Shown here: positions 46,247-55,213 of the stretch, piece by piece
How the letters are laid out: each line of letters opens with the position of its first letter
Position numbering within the stretch: the stretch's first letter is position 1
NCBI GenBank assembly: GCA_947501935.1
Contig: CANMXU010000012.1
Location: forward strand, 62,001 to 126,000
Reading direction: 5' to 3'
DNA from: an uncultured Alteromonadaceae bacterium
Lineage (GTDB): Bacteria; Pseudomonadota; Gammaproteobacteria; Enterobacterales; Alteromonadaceae
Length of the DNA stretch: 64,000 nt
Program-made: the position numbers and the translations under genes
Notes under the pieces: generated by a model
The model's input: only the letters and a program-made list of their open reading frames with translations
What the model was told of the DNA's origin: nothing
Database searches by the model: none

Positions 46247-47715
46247 TATTCAACCCACTGGCGATCATCACGCGCGATTAAAGAAATAGAAGAAACCGGT
46301 CCCCAAGAACCTGCTGGATAAGGCTTAGGTTTTTCATTGCTTGACTGCCATGCATCTATGATGCTGTCAGCCCATGCCCAAGCAGCTTCAACTTCGTCTC
46401 TACGTACAAATAAAGATTGGTTACCGTTAATCACTTCAAGCATTAAACGCTCGTAAGCATCAACAACACGGGTATCTTTGTAAGTATCTGAGAAACTTAA
46501 ATCTAACTTGTTTTCATGGATGTTCATTTGTGAAGCGATACCAGGAATTTTATTCATCATTTGCAATTCAACACCTTCATCAGGCTGCAAACGAATCGTT
46601 AATTTATTCGAAGGTAAATCGGCATAGCTGTCTTTAAAAATGTTATGTGGCTGCTTTTTAAAATGTACAACAATTTCACTATGCTTAGCTGGCATACGCT
46701 TACCGGTACGTAAGTAAAATGGTACACCTGACCAGCGCCAGTTATCAATTTCAGCTTTTATAGCAACAAAGGTTTCAGTAGTACTGTTTGGGTTAGCACC
46801 TTCTTCTTGAAGGTAACCAGGTACTGGTACGCCATTTAAGTAACCATTCGCGTATTGACCACGAACAGTTTTTTCGTTGATGTTTTGACGTGTAATAGGA
46901 ACTAGCGCTTTAATCGCTTTTAATTTTTCATCACGAATGCTGTCAGCACTTAAATCAGCCGGAGGCTCCATCGCTAACAAAGATAAAATTTGTAATAAGT
47001 GATTTTGGATCATGTCGCGCATTTGACCGGCTTCATCATAAAAACCAAAACGCCCTTCTATACCTACACTTTCAGCCACGGTAATTTGCACATGGTCGAT
47101 AGAGTTTCGATCCCAGTTGTTGGTAAACAATGAGTTAGCAAAACGTAGCACGATAAGGTTTAGCACCGTTTCTTTACCTAAGTAATGGTCAATACGGTAA
47201 ATTTGATTTTCTTTAAAGTATTGAGAAACTTGATCGTTAATTACCTTAGATGACTCAAGACAATGGCCAATCGGCTTTTCCATTACTACGCGGTCAGCAT
47301 CAGTAATTAACTTAGCATGGTCTAAGCCATTACCAATATCACCATATAATGCCGGAGCTGTAGAGAAATAATAAACACGAGTTTCATGGCCACCGGCTAA
47401 GGTAGTAGCTAGTTTGGTATAAGACTCTGCATTTTTAATATCAAGATGCTGATAAACTAAACGAGCAAGAAATCGTTCTAATACTTCAGGGTTCATTTCC
47501 TCAGCAACAAACTTATTTAAGTTTTCTAATACCAAAGCAACGAAAGCGTCATTATCGATGTCTTGACGTGCCGCACCAATTATACGGCTTTCACTATTTA
47601 ATAAACCGGCATTATCTAATTGATATAACGCTGGTAGCAATTTACGGCGTGATAAATCGCCGAGGGCGCCGAAGATTACGATTTCACTAGGTGATTGACT
47701 ATCTATATTTTTCAT
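46246..47715 (-). CDS. zwf: Glucose-6-phosphate 1-dehydrogenase
   Basis: Zwf oxidises glucose 6-phosphate to 6-phosphogluconolactone with NAD(P). The 489-residue protein (491 in E. coli) has the Rossmann motif FGALGDLSRRKLLPALYQL, the EKPIGHCLESS segment and the active-site RIDHYLGKETVLN with catalytic lysine and histidines. I chose the ATG at 47715; a GTG at 47736 would put the start almost against a HexR box. It leads zwf-pgl-edd-glk-eda. Two HexR-type boxes lie upstream, 26 and 86 bases from the ATG, in the spacer shared with divergent hexR. Confidence 0.96.
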   Translation of the reverse strand: MKNIDSQSPSEIVIFGALGDLSRRKLLPALYQLDNAGLLNSESRIIGAARQDIDNDAFVALVLENLNKFVAEEMNPEVLERFLARLVYQHLDIKNAESYTKLATTLAGGHETRVYYFSTAPALYGDIGNGLDHAKLITDADRVVMEKPIGHCLESSKVINDQVSQYFKENQIYRIDHYLGKETVLNLIVLRFANSLFTNNWDRNSIDHVQITVAESVGIEGRFGFYDEAGQMRDMIQNHLLQILSLLAMEPPADLSADSIRDEKLKAIKALVPITRQNINEKTVRGQYANGYLNGVPVPGYLQEEGANPNSTTETFVAIKAEIDNWRWSGVPFYLRTGKRMPAKHSEIVVHFKKQPHNIFKDSYADLPSNKLTIRLQPDEGVELQMMNKIPGIASQMNIHENKLDLSFSDTYKDTRVVDAYERLMLEVINGNQSLFVRRDEVEAAWAWADSIIDAWQSSNEKPKPYPAGSWGPVSSISLIARDDRQWVE

Positions 47716-47740
47716 AAGGTAATTTCTCGAGTTCACTTAT

Positions 47741-47755
47741 TGTAACTAAACTACA
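47741..47755. promoter_or_regulatory. hexR box: HexR-type operator, zwf-proximal
   Basis: TGTAACTAAACTACA, a near match to the gapA and distal zwf boxes, lies 26 bases upstream of the zwf ATG. Its centre is exactly 60 bases from the second box. Confidence 0.7.
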
Positions 47756-47800
47756 TTGAGCTTAATTTAGCGTTAGAATCTTCATCAGTAAAGAACTTTT

Positions 47801-47815
47801 TGTAATTTTACTACA
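47801..47815. promoter_or_regulatory. hexR box: HexR-type operator, zwf-distal
   Basis: TGTAATTTTACTACA is identical in all 15 bases to the site upstream of gapA. It lies 86 bases before zwf and 185 before hexR. Confidence 0.8.
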
Positions 47816-47999
47816 TTTTTTACTGAATTCAGTTAATATGGCCTCTATATTAACTTTGCATACTAATATTTATTAAATATTTGCAAAAAAAGGCAGTTTT
47901 GATTTATATTAGTCTTAAAAATGAAATTAATTTTCATTAATTCTGTTATAACAATAGAAAATAAATTACAGTTAATAAAAATATCTAGGGTAACCAGCC

Positions 48000-48848
48000 A
48001 TGAATATACTAGAAAAAATTGCAAACGAACTTGACACTTTTAGTAAGTCTGAACGTAAAGTAGCTGAAGTCATTATGTCTTCACCTAGCACTGTAATACA
48101 TGCCAGTATAGCTGCATTGGCTAAACAAGCTAACATTAGTGAACCTACGGTTAATCGCTTTTGCCGCCGTTTAGATACTAAAGGCTACCCTGATTTTAAA
48201 TTGCATTTAGCACAGAGTTTGGCTAATGGTACTCCTTATGTAAACCGTCATGTAGATGAAAATGATACTGCTGAGGAATATACCGGCAAAATATTCGAAT
48301 CAACCATGGCAAATCTAGAACTTGCTCGTAAAAGTTTAGATCCAAATATTATAAATCGCTCTGTTGATTTATTGACTCAAGCGAACAAAATTTCATTTTT
48401 TGGTTTAGGCGCTTCAGCGGTTGTCGCTCATGATGCGCAAAATAAGTTTTTTCGCTTCAATGTACCGGTCGTTTATTTTGATGACATATTAATGCAACGT
48501 ATGAGTGCTATTAATAGCCGTCAAGGTGATGTTGTCGTGTTAATTTCACATACTGGCCGAACAAAATCGTTAGTCGAAGTTGCCAGCTTAGCACGTGAAA
48601 ATGATGCCACTGTTATTGGTATTACCACTGATGGCTCGCCATTAGCGAAAGAATGTACCATGGTATTATCGGTTGATGTGGCTGAAGATACTGATTTGTA
48701 CATGCCGATGTCTTCACGTATTGCACAATTAGCGCTAATTGATATTTTAGCGACCGGCTTTACTTTAAGACGCGGCACCAAATTTAGAGATAACTTGAAG
48801 AAAGTTAAAGACAGTCTACGAAGCTCACGCTTCGAACGAAAAGAATAA
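48000..48848 (+). CDS. hexR: HexR, RpiR-family regulator of central carbon metabolism
   Basis: HexR is an RpiR-family DNA-binding regulator whose ligand in studied relatives is KDPG. The 282-residue protein has an N-terminal helix-turn-helix domain (about 1-77, with IAALAKQANISEPTVNRFCRRL) and a SIS sugar-phosphate isomerase domain (about 120-260, with SFFGLGASAVVAHDAQNKFFR and VVLISHTGRTKSLVEVASLA). It is divergent from the zwf operon and 103 bases upstream of pykA, the same order as in E. coli. In Shewanella HexR controls glycolytic and gluconeogenic genes; boxes at zwf and gapA here fit that. Confidence 0.95.
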   Translation: MNILEKIANELDTFSKSERKVAEVIMSSPSTVIHASIAALAKQANISEPTVNRFCRRLDTKGYPDFKLHLAQSLANGTPYVNRHVDENDTAEEYTGKIFESTMANLELARKSLDPNIINRSVDLLTQANKISFFGLGASAVVAHDAQNKFFRFNVPVVYFDDILMQRMSAINSRQGDVVVLISHTGRTKSLVEVASLARENDATVIGITTDGSPLAKECTMVLSVDVAEDTDLYMPMSSRIAQLALIDILATGFTLRRGTKFRDNLKKVKDSLRSSRFERKE

Positions 48849-48951
48849 AATAACCTAAAAATTAATAGCTATATAGCTAAACCGTAACGGTAGAAACTCG
48901 TTGTTTGGCGTATATATTCATCATTTAAAAACAAGATTGGTAAGGATTAAA

Positions 48952-50403
48952 ATGCCTAGAAGAACGAAAATTGTTGCAACCTTAGGTCCGGCAACTGAAG
49001 ACAGAAGTGTACTTAAAGACGTTTTAGCAGCAGGTGTAAATGTTGTAAGACTTAACTTTTCTCATGGTGGTCCTCAAGATCATATCGACCGTGCAACAAC
49101 TGTGCGCGAAATAGCGAAAGAGTTAGGCGTGTATGTTGGTATTTTAGGTGACCTTCAAGGCCCTAAAATTCGTGTATCTACTTTCAAAAATGGCCCAATA
49201 AAGTTAGCCGTTGGTGATAAATTTGAATTAGACGCATCTCTACCTAAAGGCGAAGGTTGCCAAGAAAAAGTAGGTATTGACTACAAAAAGTTACCACAAG
49301 ATGTAAATGTTGATGACATTTTATTACTTGACGATGGTCGCGTACAATTAAAAGTATTAAGTGTTAGTGGCGACTCAGTATTTACGGAAGTCACTGTTGG
49401 CGGTCCTTTATCTAATAATAAAGGTATTAACCGCCAAGGTGGCGGTTTAACGGCCCCTGCACTAACAGCAAAAGATAAAGAAGATATTAAATTAGCGGCT
49501 AAAATTGGTGTAGATTTTCTAGCTGTATCTTTCCCTCGCGATGCTGCCGATATGCGTGAAGCACGTTTATTAGCACAAGAAGCTGGTTGTGATGCTCGTT
49601 TAGTATCTAAAATTGAACGTGCAGAAGCCGTAAATGACGATGATGTTCTTGACGGTATTATTTTAGCTTCAGATGTTGTTATGGTTGCTCGTGGTGATTT
49701 AGGCGTTGAAATTGGTGATGCGGCTCTAGTGGGCAAGCAAAAGCATATTATTGCTCGTTCTCGTCAATTAAACCGTGTTGTAATTACTGCTACACAAATG
49801 ATGGAAACCATGATTGAACAGCCAATGCCAACACGTGCTGAAGTTATGGATGTTTCAAACGCAGTACTTGATGGTACTGATGCGGTAATGCTTTCAGCTG
49901 AAACAGCTGCCGGTAAATATCCAGTTGAAACCGTTACTGCAATGGCTGCTGTTTGTGTAGGCGCTGAAACTCACCGTTCAGTAAATAGCTCAAATCACCG
50001 CATTGAGTTAACCTTCACCGAAGTTTCTGAAACTATTGCGCTTTCAGCTATGTATGCAGCTAACCATTTAAATGGCGTTAAAGCTATTATCTCTTTAACT
50101 GAGTCTGGCCATACAAGTAAAATAATGTCACGTATCACTTCTGGCCTTCCTATTTATTCATTGTCTCGCCATGACAAAACTTTGAATAAAACAGCTATTT
50201 ACCGTGGTGTATATCCAGTTGAGTTTGATTCTACTTCAAGTACTGACCAAAGTTTATCTGCTGATATCATTAAAGCAGTTGCTAAAAATGGTAACTTGTC
50301 AGTTGATGATAAAATCATTTTAACTCACGGCGACCTTATGGAAACTGTTGGTGCTACTAATACAGTTAAAGTATTAAAAGTAACTAAAGCACATTTAAGT
50401 TAA
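48952..50403 (+). CDS. pykA: Pyruvate kinase, PykA type
   Basis: Pyruvate kinase makes pyruvate and ATP from phosphoenolpyruvate and ADP. The 483-residue protein starts [19 protein letters not shown] and has [24 protein letters not shown], the catalytic SKIERAEAV lysine-glutamate site, [11 protein letters not shown] and [20 protein letters not shown]. Length and gene order (zwf-hexR-pykA) match E. coli PykA rather than PykF. AAGGA precedes the ATG at 48952. A perfect TAGCTATATAGCTA palindrome lies in the hexR-pykA spacer, but I see no HexR box there. Confidence 0.95.
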   Translation: MPRRTKIVATLGPATEDRSVLKDVLAAGVNVVRLNFSHGGPQDHIDRATTVREIAKELGVYVGILGDLQGPKIRVSTFKNGPIKLAVGDKFELDASLPKGEGCQEKVGIDYKKLPQDVNVDDILLLDDGRVQLKVLSVSGDSVFTEVTVGGPLSNNKGINRQGGGLTAPALTAKDKEDIKLAAKIGVDFLAVSFPRDAADMREARLLAQEAGCDARLVSKIERAEAVNDDDVLDGIILASDVVMVARGDLGVEIGDAALVGKQKHIIARSRQLNRVVITATQMMETMIEQPMPTRAEVMDVSNAVLDGTDAVMLSAETAAGKYPVETVTAMAAVCVGAETHRSVNSSNHRIELTFTEVSETIALSAMYAANHLNGVKAIISLTESGHTSKIMSRITSGLPIYSLSRHDKTLNKTAIYRGVYPVEFDSTSSTDQSLSADIIKAVAKNGNLSVDDKIILTHGDLMETVGATNTVKVLKVTKAHLS

Positions 50404-50442
50404 CGCCTAAGCAATAAGTATACTTAGCTTAAGCTTTAAGAT

Positions 50443-50472
50443 AAAAAAACCTGCAAATTTGCAGGTTTTTTT
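50443..50472 (+). terminator. Rho-independent terminator of pykA
   Basis: AACCTGC and GCAGGTT form a stem around AAATTT, followed by a T run, 40 bases after the pykA stop. Confidence 0.88.
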
Positions 50473-50580
50473 ATGTCTGATATTAAAATGAAATTCCACA
50501 TATTTGAAATTTGCTATTCAAACTCAGCTATTCAAACTTAGCTTTTAAATCAGCTATGAAAGGGTCTGTTTAAAATACGG

Positions 50581-51156
50581 TTAACTTAAATCATTAATAT
50601 AACTAACATGCGCTTCAAAGGACTTTGGTGATTTAGTTGATGCTGCATTGCCATTACTACCAATATAGAGAAAGCCAATAATTTCGTCTTGCTCTGCAAC
50701 ATTTAATGCACTTTTTACATACGGGTTATAACTTAAATCGCCTGTTCGCCACATACCGCCATAACCTAAAGCGAAAGCCGCCATTTGCATAGCATGAGCA
50801 GCGCAACCTGCTGCCACCACTTGTTCTTGTTTAGGCACTTTTCCATGCTCTACACATTTGGTACTAATAACGATTATCATCGGGGCTCTAAAAGCCATTT
50901 TACGGGTTTTATTAAGCTTGGTTTCATCGGCGCCGTTAAGTGTTACCGCTTCCACAAATATTTTACTTAACTTATGCAGGCCTTTAGCTTGTACAACAGT
51001 AAAATGCCAAGGCTGCAAACCACCATGATCAGGCACGCGCATTCCAGCTTGTAAAATTAAAGCGAGATGTTCAGGGCTCGGAGCAGGTAATTGTAGTTGG
51101 GGATTAGATTGACGTTGAGTTAACAGGTCTATCGCTTGCATTAAATTCTCAAACAT
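50581..51156 (-). CDS. ydjA: Nitroreductase family protein, YdjA-like
   Basis: This 191-residue FMN-dependent nitroreductase-fold protein aligns with E. coli YdjA along its length: AGMRVPDHGGLQPWHFTVV near the start, APMIIVISTKCVEHGKVPKQEQ, AAGCAAHAMQMAAFALGYGGMWRTG and DEIIGFLYIG. Such proteins reduce nitro compounds or quinone-like substrates with NAD(P)H; the natural substrate of YdjA is not known. In E. coli ydjA is adjacent to sppA and ansA, which also follow here, although a DoxX gene is inserted. It is cytoplasmic and probably a single-gene unit or follows the DoxX gene after 77 bases. Confidence 0.9.
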   Translation of the reverse strand: MFENLMQAIDLLTQRQSNPQLQLPAPSPEHLALILQAGMRVPDHGGLQPWHFTVVQAKGLHKLSKIFVEAVTLNGADETKLNKTRKMAFRAPMIIVISTKCVEHGKVPKQEQVVAAGCAAHAMQMAAFALGYGGMWRTGDLSYNPYVKSALNVAEQDEIIGFLYIGSNGNAASTKSPKSFEAHVSYINDLS

Positions 51157-51233
51157 TAATTTATTATGCGCTCATTTTTCCTTAAATTGAGCACATAAGC
51201 TAGCGTATTTTTAGTTTATTCTTAAAATTCTGA

Positions 51234-51929
51234 TCATAAAATTTCAGTAGACTTTGGCTCAATAGCGCGCGCTAAAAAATAATCAATACTGGTGAAACGT
51301 CCTGCACCAATAAAAAATAACGCTAATAGCATAATGAAATAAGTTACGGCAAATTCAATACCGTTGTTTAATACCACAATACTACCATTTTCATATAACC
51401 ACTCGGTATTGCCGTTTTCTTCAAGGATGTCACGCATCATTGCCAATTTTTGGGCAGTACTTTCAGAATTGAGCAAACTTTGCCCAGCTGACTCAATCCC
51501 GATCCAATCAAGCACTTTCGCAGGGCTTGTTTCTGTATTGGTTGGTGTAATAGCAAACCAGCCATTGTCTAAATGTACCGATGTTGCGGCAATAAACATG
51601 GTGAACATTAATGGAATGGAAATTAACCGAGTAAATAAGCCGATAATCAATAAAAAGCCCCCAAAAAACTCAGTCCACATTGCTAAATTAGCCAATAACT
51701 CAGGAAAAGGTAAACCTAAACCCCAATCTGAATTTCCGAACCAAGCAACTATTTCAGGTTTTGCTAATAAACTACTTAAACCGGTAACGTCGCTAACGCC
51801 AAGTTGCGATTTACTATAACCGGCTATAATAAATACTGGCCCGAGAAAAAGCCTTAGTAACAAGGCGGGAATGCCATCAAGGCAAATTATTTTTCGAACA
51901 ACACTTTGGTATAATTGAATAATTTTCAT
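51234..51929 (-). CDS. DoxX-family membrane protein
   Basis: This 231-residue protein has four predicted membrane segments, starting ALLLRLFLGPVFIIAGYSKSQLG, a common DoxX N-terminus. Between the third and fourth segments is an unusually long, probably extracytoplasmic loop of about 90 residues (about 110-200) with many charged residues (MMRDILEENGNTEWLYENGS). DoxX proteins are integral membrane proteins with roles in redox or sulphur metabolism in some organisms, but the function of this type is not established. I chose the ATG at 51929 because a GTG at 51983 would add 18 poorly hydrophobic residues. Confidence 0.8.
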   Translation of the reverse strand: MKIIQLYQSVVRKIICLDGIPALLLRLFLGPVFIIAGYSKSQLGVSDVTGLSSLLAKPEIVAWFGNSDWGLGLPFPELLANLAMWTEFFGGFLLIIGLFTRLISIPLMFTMFIAATSVHLDNGWFAITPTNTETSPAKVLDWIGIESAGQSLLNSESTAQKLAMMRDILEENGNTEWLYENGSIVVLNNGIEFAVTYFIMLLALFFIGAGRFTSIDYFLARAIEPKSTEIL

Positions 51930-52111
51930 AGTATCTTTATAAACAAATTTATCGATAATTTCTACATTAGACCTCACATCCACTGGTTAACTTTCAAAAA
52001 TGTGAGAAATACTCATTTATTTACAATTCTTACTACTTAATTGCACAAAGATTCAGTAGCATAGAACTATTAGTTAAATTTTTTCTAAACCACCTTACAT
52101 AGTGTAACAAT

Positions 52112-53956
52112 ATGATTAAAAATATATTTTGTAAAATTTGGACCATTTTAAATACCTCGCGCAAGATCATTATCAACTTAATCTTCTTCACTGTACTGAT
52201 CATCTTTTTTAGCGCCCTTTTATCAAGTGATAACGAAAAAGTAACGGTTCCAAACAGTAGCGCATTAGTTTTAAACCTTTATGGCGACATTGTTGAGCAA
52301 AAACGTGAAGTTGACCCTGTAAATGCTTTTCTAAATCAAGCGATGGACCAACGCGAAGATGACCCAGAAGTATTACTGAGCGATATTATTGACGTTATTG
52401 ACCATGCTAAAAATGATGAACGCATCAAAGTATTAGTGCTGCAATTACAGAATATGAAACGCTCTGGCATTACCAAACTTACTGATGTTGCCGCAGCACT
52501 TGAAAACTTTAAAGCATCTGGTAAACAAGTTATCGCTATGGGTGACAGCTTCAGCCAAGACCAATATTATTTAGCTAGTTATGCTGATGATATTTGGTTA
52601 AACCCTAAAGGCTGGCTATTACTAGACGGTTACGGCCGTTATCAACTGTATTTCAAATCGGCATTAGAAAAACTATCAATTAGTCAGCATATTTTTCGAG
52701 TTGGTACTTATAAGTCAGCCGTAGAACCTTACATGCGTGACGATATGTCAGAAGCTGCAAAAGAAGCGAACCGTGTGTGGTTAAACGATTTATGGAGTCA
52801 TTATAAAACTAATGTTGCTGGCCAACGTGGTTTTGAATTAAGTAACTTTGATGAAACCACCGACGCTTTAGTAAGTAAACTAAAGTTAGCTGATGGTAAC
52901 TTAGCTACCTATGCCCTAGAAAATAACTGGGTTGACCAATTAAAAAGTCGAAATGAAATGACTCAAGCACTCATTGAGTTAGTTGGTGAGAACAAACATG
53001 AAAATTTTAAACAGATCAAATTTAATGATTATTTAAAAGCTATCACCCCAGCCTTCCCTGTACCGTCAATCGTACCTGACAAAGTTGCTGTAATTGTCGC
53101 TCAAGGTACTATTTTAGATGGCAAACAAAAAGCCGGCACCATAGGTGGCGACAGCACAGCTAAGTTACTTAAAAAAGCCCGTATGAATGACGATGTTAAA
53201 GCTGTTGTTTTACGTGTAGACAGCCCCGGCGGTAGTGCATACGCTTCTGAAATTATCAGACAAGAGGTTGAGCTTTTGAAAAAATCAGGTAAGCCAGTTG
53301 TCGCGTCGATGGGTTCATATGCTGCCTCAGGTGGTTATTGGATTTCAGCGCCTGCTAATAAAATTTATGCCGCGCCAACCACAATCACCGGCTCTATTGG
53401 TATTTTTGGTTTTATGATCACCCTTGAAAACTCTTTAAGTAAATTGGGCATTCATACAGATGGTGTTGGCACTACTGAAATTGCAGGCTTTGGTGTAACT
53501 CGTCCATTAACCAAAGGCATGGCTGATATTTTTCAATTAAGTATTGAACGTGGCTATCGCGACTTTATCACGTTAGTTGCAGAGAATCGCAATATGACTC
53601 TTGAACAAGTTGACGCAGTTGCTCAAGGCCGTGTTTGGTCAGGTTTAAAAGCAAAAGAGCTAGGTTTAGTTGATGAACTAGGTAATCTAGACGATGCAAT
53701 AGCTGCCGCTGCAACCATTGCAGGTTTAGATAATTACGATACCTTATTGATCGAAAAAGAATTATCGGCACGTGATAAATTTGTAAAAGATTTACTAGGC
53801 CAAGCTTCAGTTTACTTACCTGAGCAAACGAATTTTAATAAACCAAGCCCTATTAATGTACTAATGAAAACTTTACAAACACAAGTACAGCAGCTTGATA
53901 ATATGAATGACCCCCAAGGTATATATTCACTTTGTTTAGCCTGTGAAATGCAGTAA
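52112..53956 (+). CDS. sppA: Signal peptide peptidase SppA, 67 kDa type
   Basis: SppA degrades signal peptides left in the inner membrane. The 614-residue tandem-domain protein (618 in E. coli) has one N-terminal membrane anchor (about 16-40) and periplasmic tandem repeats. The Ser-Lys catalytic dyad is split between them: Lys201 in RVGTYKSAVEPYMRD and Ser406 in GSYAASGGYWIS, matching E. coli Lys209 and Ser409. VDSPGGSAYASE is the oxyanion region. ansA follows 93 bases later with a hairpin between. Confidence 0.96.
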   Translation: MIKNIFCKIWTILNTSRKIIINLIFFTVLIIFFSALLSSDNEKVTVPNSSALVLNLYGDIVEQKREVDPVNAFLNQAMDQREDDPEVLLSDIIDVIDHAKNDERIKVLVLQLQNMKRSGITKLTDVAAALENFKASGKQVIAMGDSFSQDQYYLASYADDIWLNPKGWLLLDGYGRYQLYFKSALEKLSISQHIFRVGTYKSAVEPYMRDDMSEAAKEANRVWLNDLWSHYKTNVAGQRGFELSNFDETTDALVSKLKLADGNLATYALENNWVDQLKSRNEMTQALIELVGENKHENFKQIKFNDYLKAITPAFPVPSIVPDKVAVIVAQGTILDGKQKAGTIGGDSTAKLLKKARMNDDVKAVVLRVDSPGGSAYASEIIRQEVELLKKSGKPVVASMGSYAASGGYWISAPANKIYAAPTTITGSIGIFGFMITLENSLSKLGIHTDGVGTTEIAGFGVTRPLTKGMADIFQLSIERGYRDFITLVAENRNMTLEQVDAVAQGRVWSGLKAKELGLVDELGNLDDAIAAAATIAGLDNYDTLLIEKELSARDKFVKDLLGQASVYLPEQTNFNKPSPINVLMKTLQTQVQQLDNMNDPQGIYSLCLACEMQ

Positions 53957-54014
53957 TATTCTCAGATAAATTAACTTAGCTAGCATAAATTTATGTTAGC
54001 TATTTACTTCAAAT

Positions 54015-54037
54015 GCCCTGCTTTGTCAGGGCTTTTT
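54015..54037 (+). terminator. Terminator between sppA and ansA
   Basis: GCCCTG and CAGGGC form a six-base stem around CTTTGT, followed by five T. It ends only 12 bases before the ansA ATG, so it could also act as an attenuator or block the ansA ribosome-binding site. Confidence 0.7.
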
Positions 54038-54049
54038 AAGCTATAGACT

Positions 54050-55081
54050 ATGACAAATCAAAAACGTATTTATATCGCCTACACTGGCGGTACTATCGGC
54101 ATGAAAGCAAGTGCTCAAGGGTATGTGCCCGTTAAAGGTCACCTTAGCGAAGCCATCAAACAAACCCCTGACTTTCACCGTAGTGAAATGCCAGAGTTTA
54201 CCATTCACGAATACCAGCCGTTAATTGACTCGTCAAACATGGCGCCCAGTGATTGGCAACGCATTGCCGACGATATAAAGCAAAACTACGACGACTACGA
54301 CGGTTTTGTTGTATTGCACGGCACCGACACTATGGCATACACCAGCTCAGCGTTATCCTTTATGTTTGATAACTTATCAAAACCTGTCATTGTAACTGGC
54401 TCGCAAATTCCATTTAGCCAATTACGCTCTGACGGACAAGTGAACTTACTCAATTCACTCTACATTGCCGCCAATTACCCTATCAGTGAAGTTGGTTTGT
54501 ATTTTAATAACAAACTGTTTCGCGGTAATCGCAGCATTAAAGCTTATGCTGATGGCTTTAATGCCTTTGACTCCCCGAATATGGCGCCACTGTTAGAAGC
54601 AGGTATTAATATTAAATTAGTGGCGGGTACATTAGCTCAAACAGATGACATTAAAGAAAAAAAATTAGCCTTAGCTCAAATAACACCACAACCTATTGGC
54701 GTTGTGCATTTGTACCCCGGCATCAGCAGTGATTTGATCGCCAACGTTATTCGCCAGCCAGTTAAAGCGCTTATTCTCCGTAGCTACGGCGTAGGTAATG
54801 CCCCGCAAGACGAAAAGTTATTATCGCTGCTTAAGCTCGCCCGTGAGCAAGAGATCATTGTGGTTAACTGCAGCCAATGTATTAAAGGCACGGTTAATAT
54901 GGACGGTTATGCTACGGGTAATGCTTTAAGCCAATGTGGAGTGATCAGCGGGCTTGATATGACCTTAGAAGCCACGCTAACTAAATTACATTATTTATTG
55001 TCTCAGCACCATAATTACCAAAACATAGGTAAGATGATGCAACAGAACCTACGTGGTGAATTAACAGCTAGCCAGAATTAG
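54050..55081 (+). CDS. ansA: L-asparaginase I, cytoplasmic type
   Basis: AnsA hydrolyses asparagine to aspartate and ammonia. The 343-residue protein starts IYIAYTGGTIGMKAS, with the nucleophilic Thr15, and VVLHGTDTMAYTSSAL carries the second catalytic triad. It has no signal peptide, in line with the type I cytoplasmic enzyme. The sppA-ansA order is conserved with E. coli; pncA, which follows ansA there, is not next to it here. The only ribosome-binding site candidate lies beside a hairpin. Confidence 0.95.
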   Translation: MTNQKRIYIAYTGGTIGMKASAQGYVPVKGHLSEAIKQTPDFHRSEMPEFTIHEYQPLIDSSNMAPSDWQRIADDIKQNYDDYDGFVVLHGTDTMAYTSSALSFMFDNLSKPVIVTGSQIPFSQLRSDGQVNLLNSLYIAANYPISEVGLYFNNKLFRGNRSIKAYADGFNAFDSPNMAPLLEAGINIKLVAGTLAQTDDIKEKKLALAQITPQPIGVVHLYPGISSDLIANVIRQPVKALILRSYGVGNAPQDEKLLSLLKLAREQEIIVVNCSQCIKGTVNMDGYATGNALSQCGVISGLDMTLEATLTKLHYLLSQHHNYQNIGKMMQQNLRGELTASQN

Positions 55082-55084
55082 TTA

Positions 55085-55110
55085 GGTTAGCTGAGTTGGT
55101 TAGCTGAGTT
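55085..55110. repeat. Exact 13-base tandem duplication after ansA
   Basis: GGTTAGCTGAGTT occurs twice head to tail immediately after the ansA stop, followed by a partial third unit (AGCTCAG). It looks like a recent slippage product. Confidence 0.7.
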
Positions 55111-55159
55111 AGCTCAGTCGCGAAAACACATTTCAGGACAAGACAAAGCGATAAAAAAC

Positions 55160-55184
55160 AAAAGCACTCGATTGAGTGCTTTTT
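55160..55184. terminator. Bidirectional terminator between ansA and the DUF349 gene
   Basis: AAAAGCACTC and GAGTGCTTTT form a ten-base stem around GATT, with A and T tracts on each side. Confidence 0.85.
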
Positions 55185-55213
55185 ATTATCAATTAAATTT
55201 TGATGGTGTTTTA

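Noticed and set aside
45723..46289. Long plus-strand open frame (188 codons) opposite pgl
   Set aside because: It lies antisense to a well-identified operon gene, has no ribosome-binding site or recognisable domain, and its composition reflects the complementary codons.
47741..47755. GTG start for zwf next to this box (47736)
   Set aside because: The ATG at 47715 aligns with the family start and leaves the HexR box outside the coding region.
49281..49736. Minus-strand open frame (151 codons) inside pykA
   Set aside because: Shadow of pykA; Ser/Thr/Ala-rich translation with no family resemblance.
51364..51819. Plus-strand open frame (151 codons) inside the DoxX gene
   Set aside because: Antisense to a credible membrane-protein gene and without start context.
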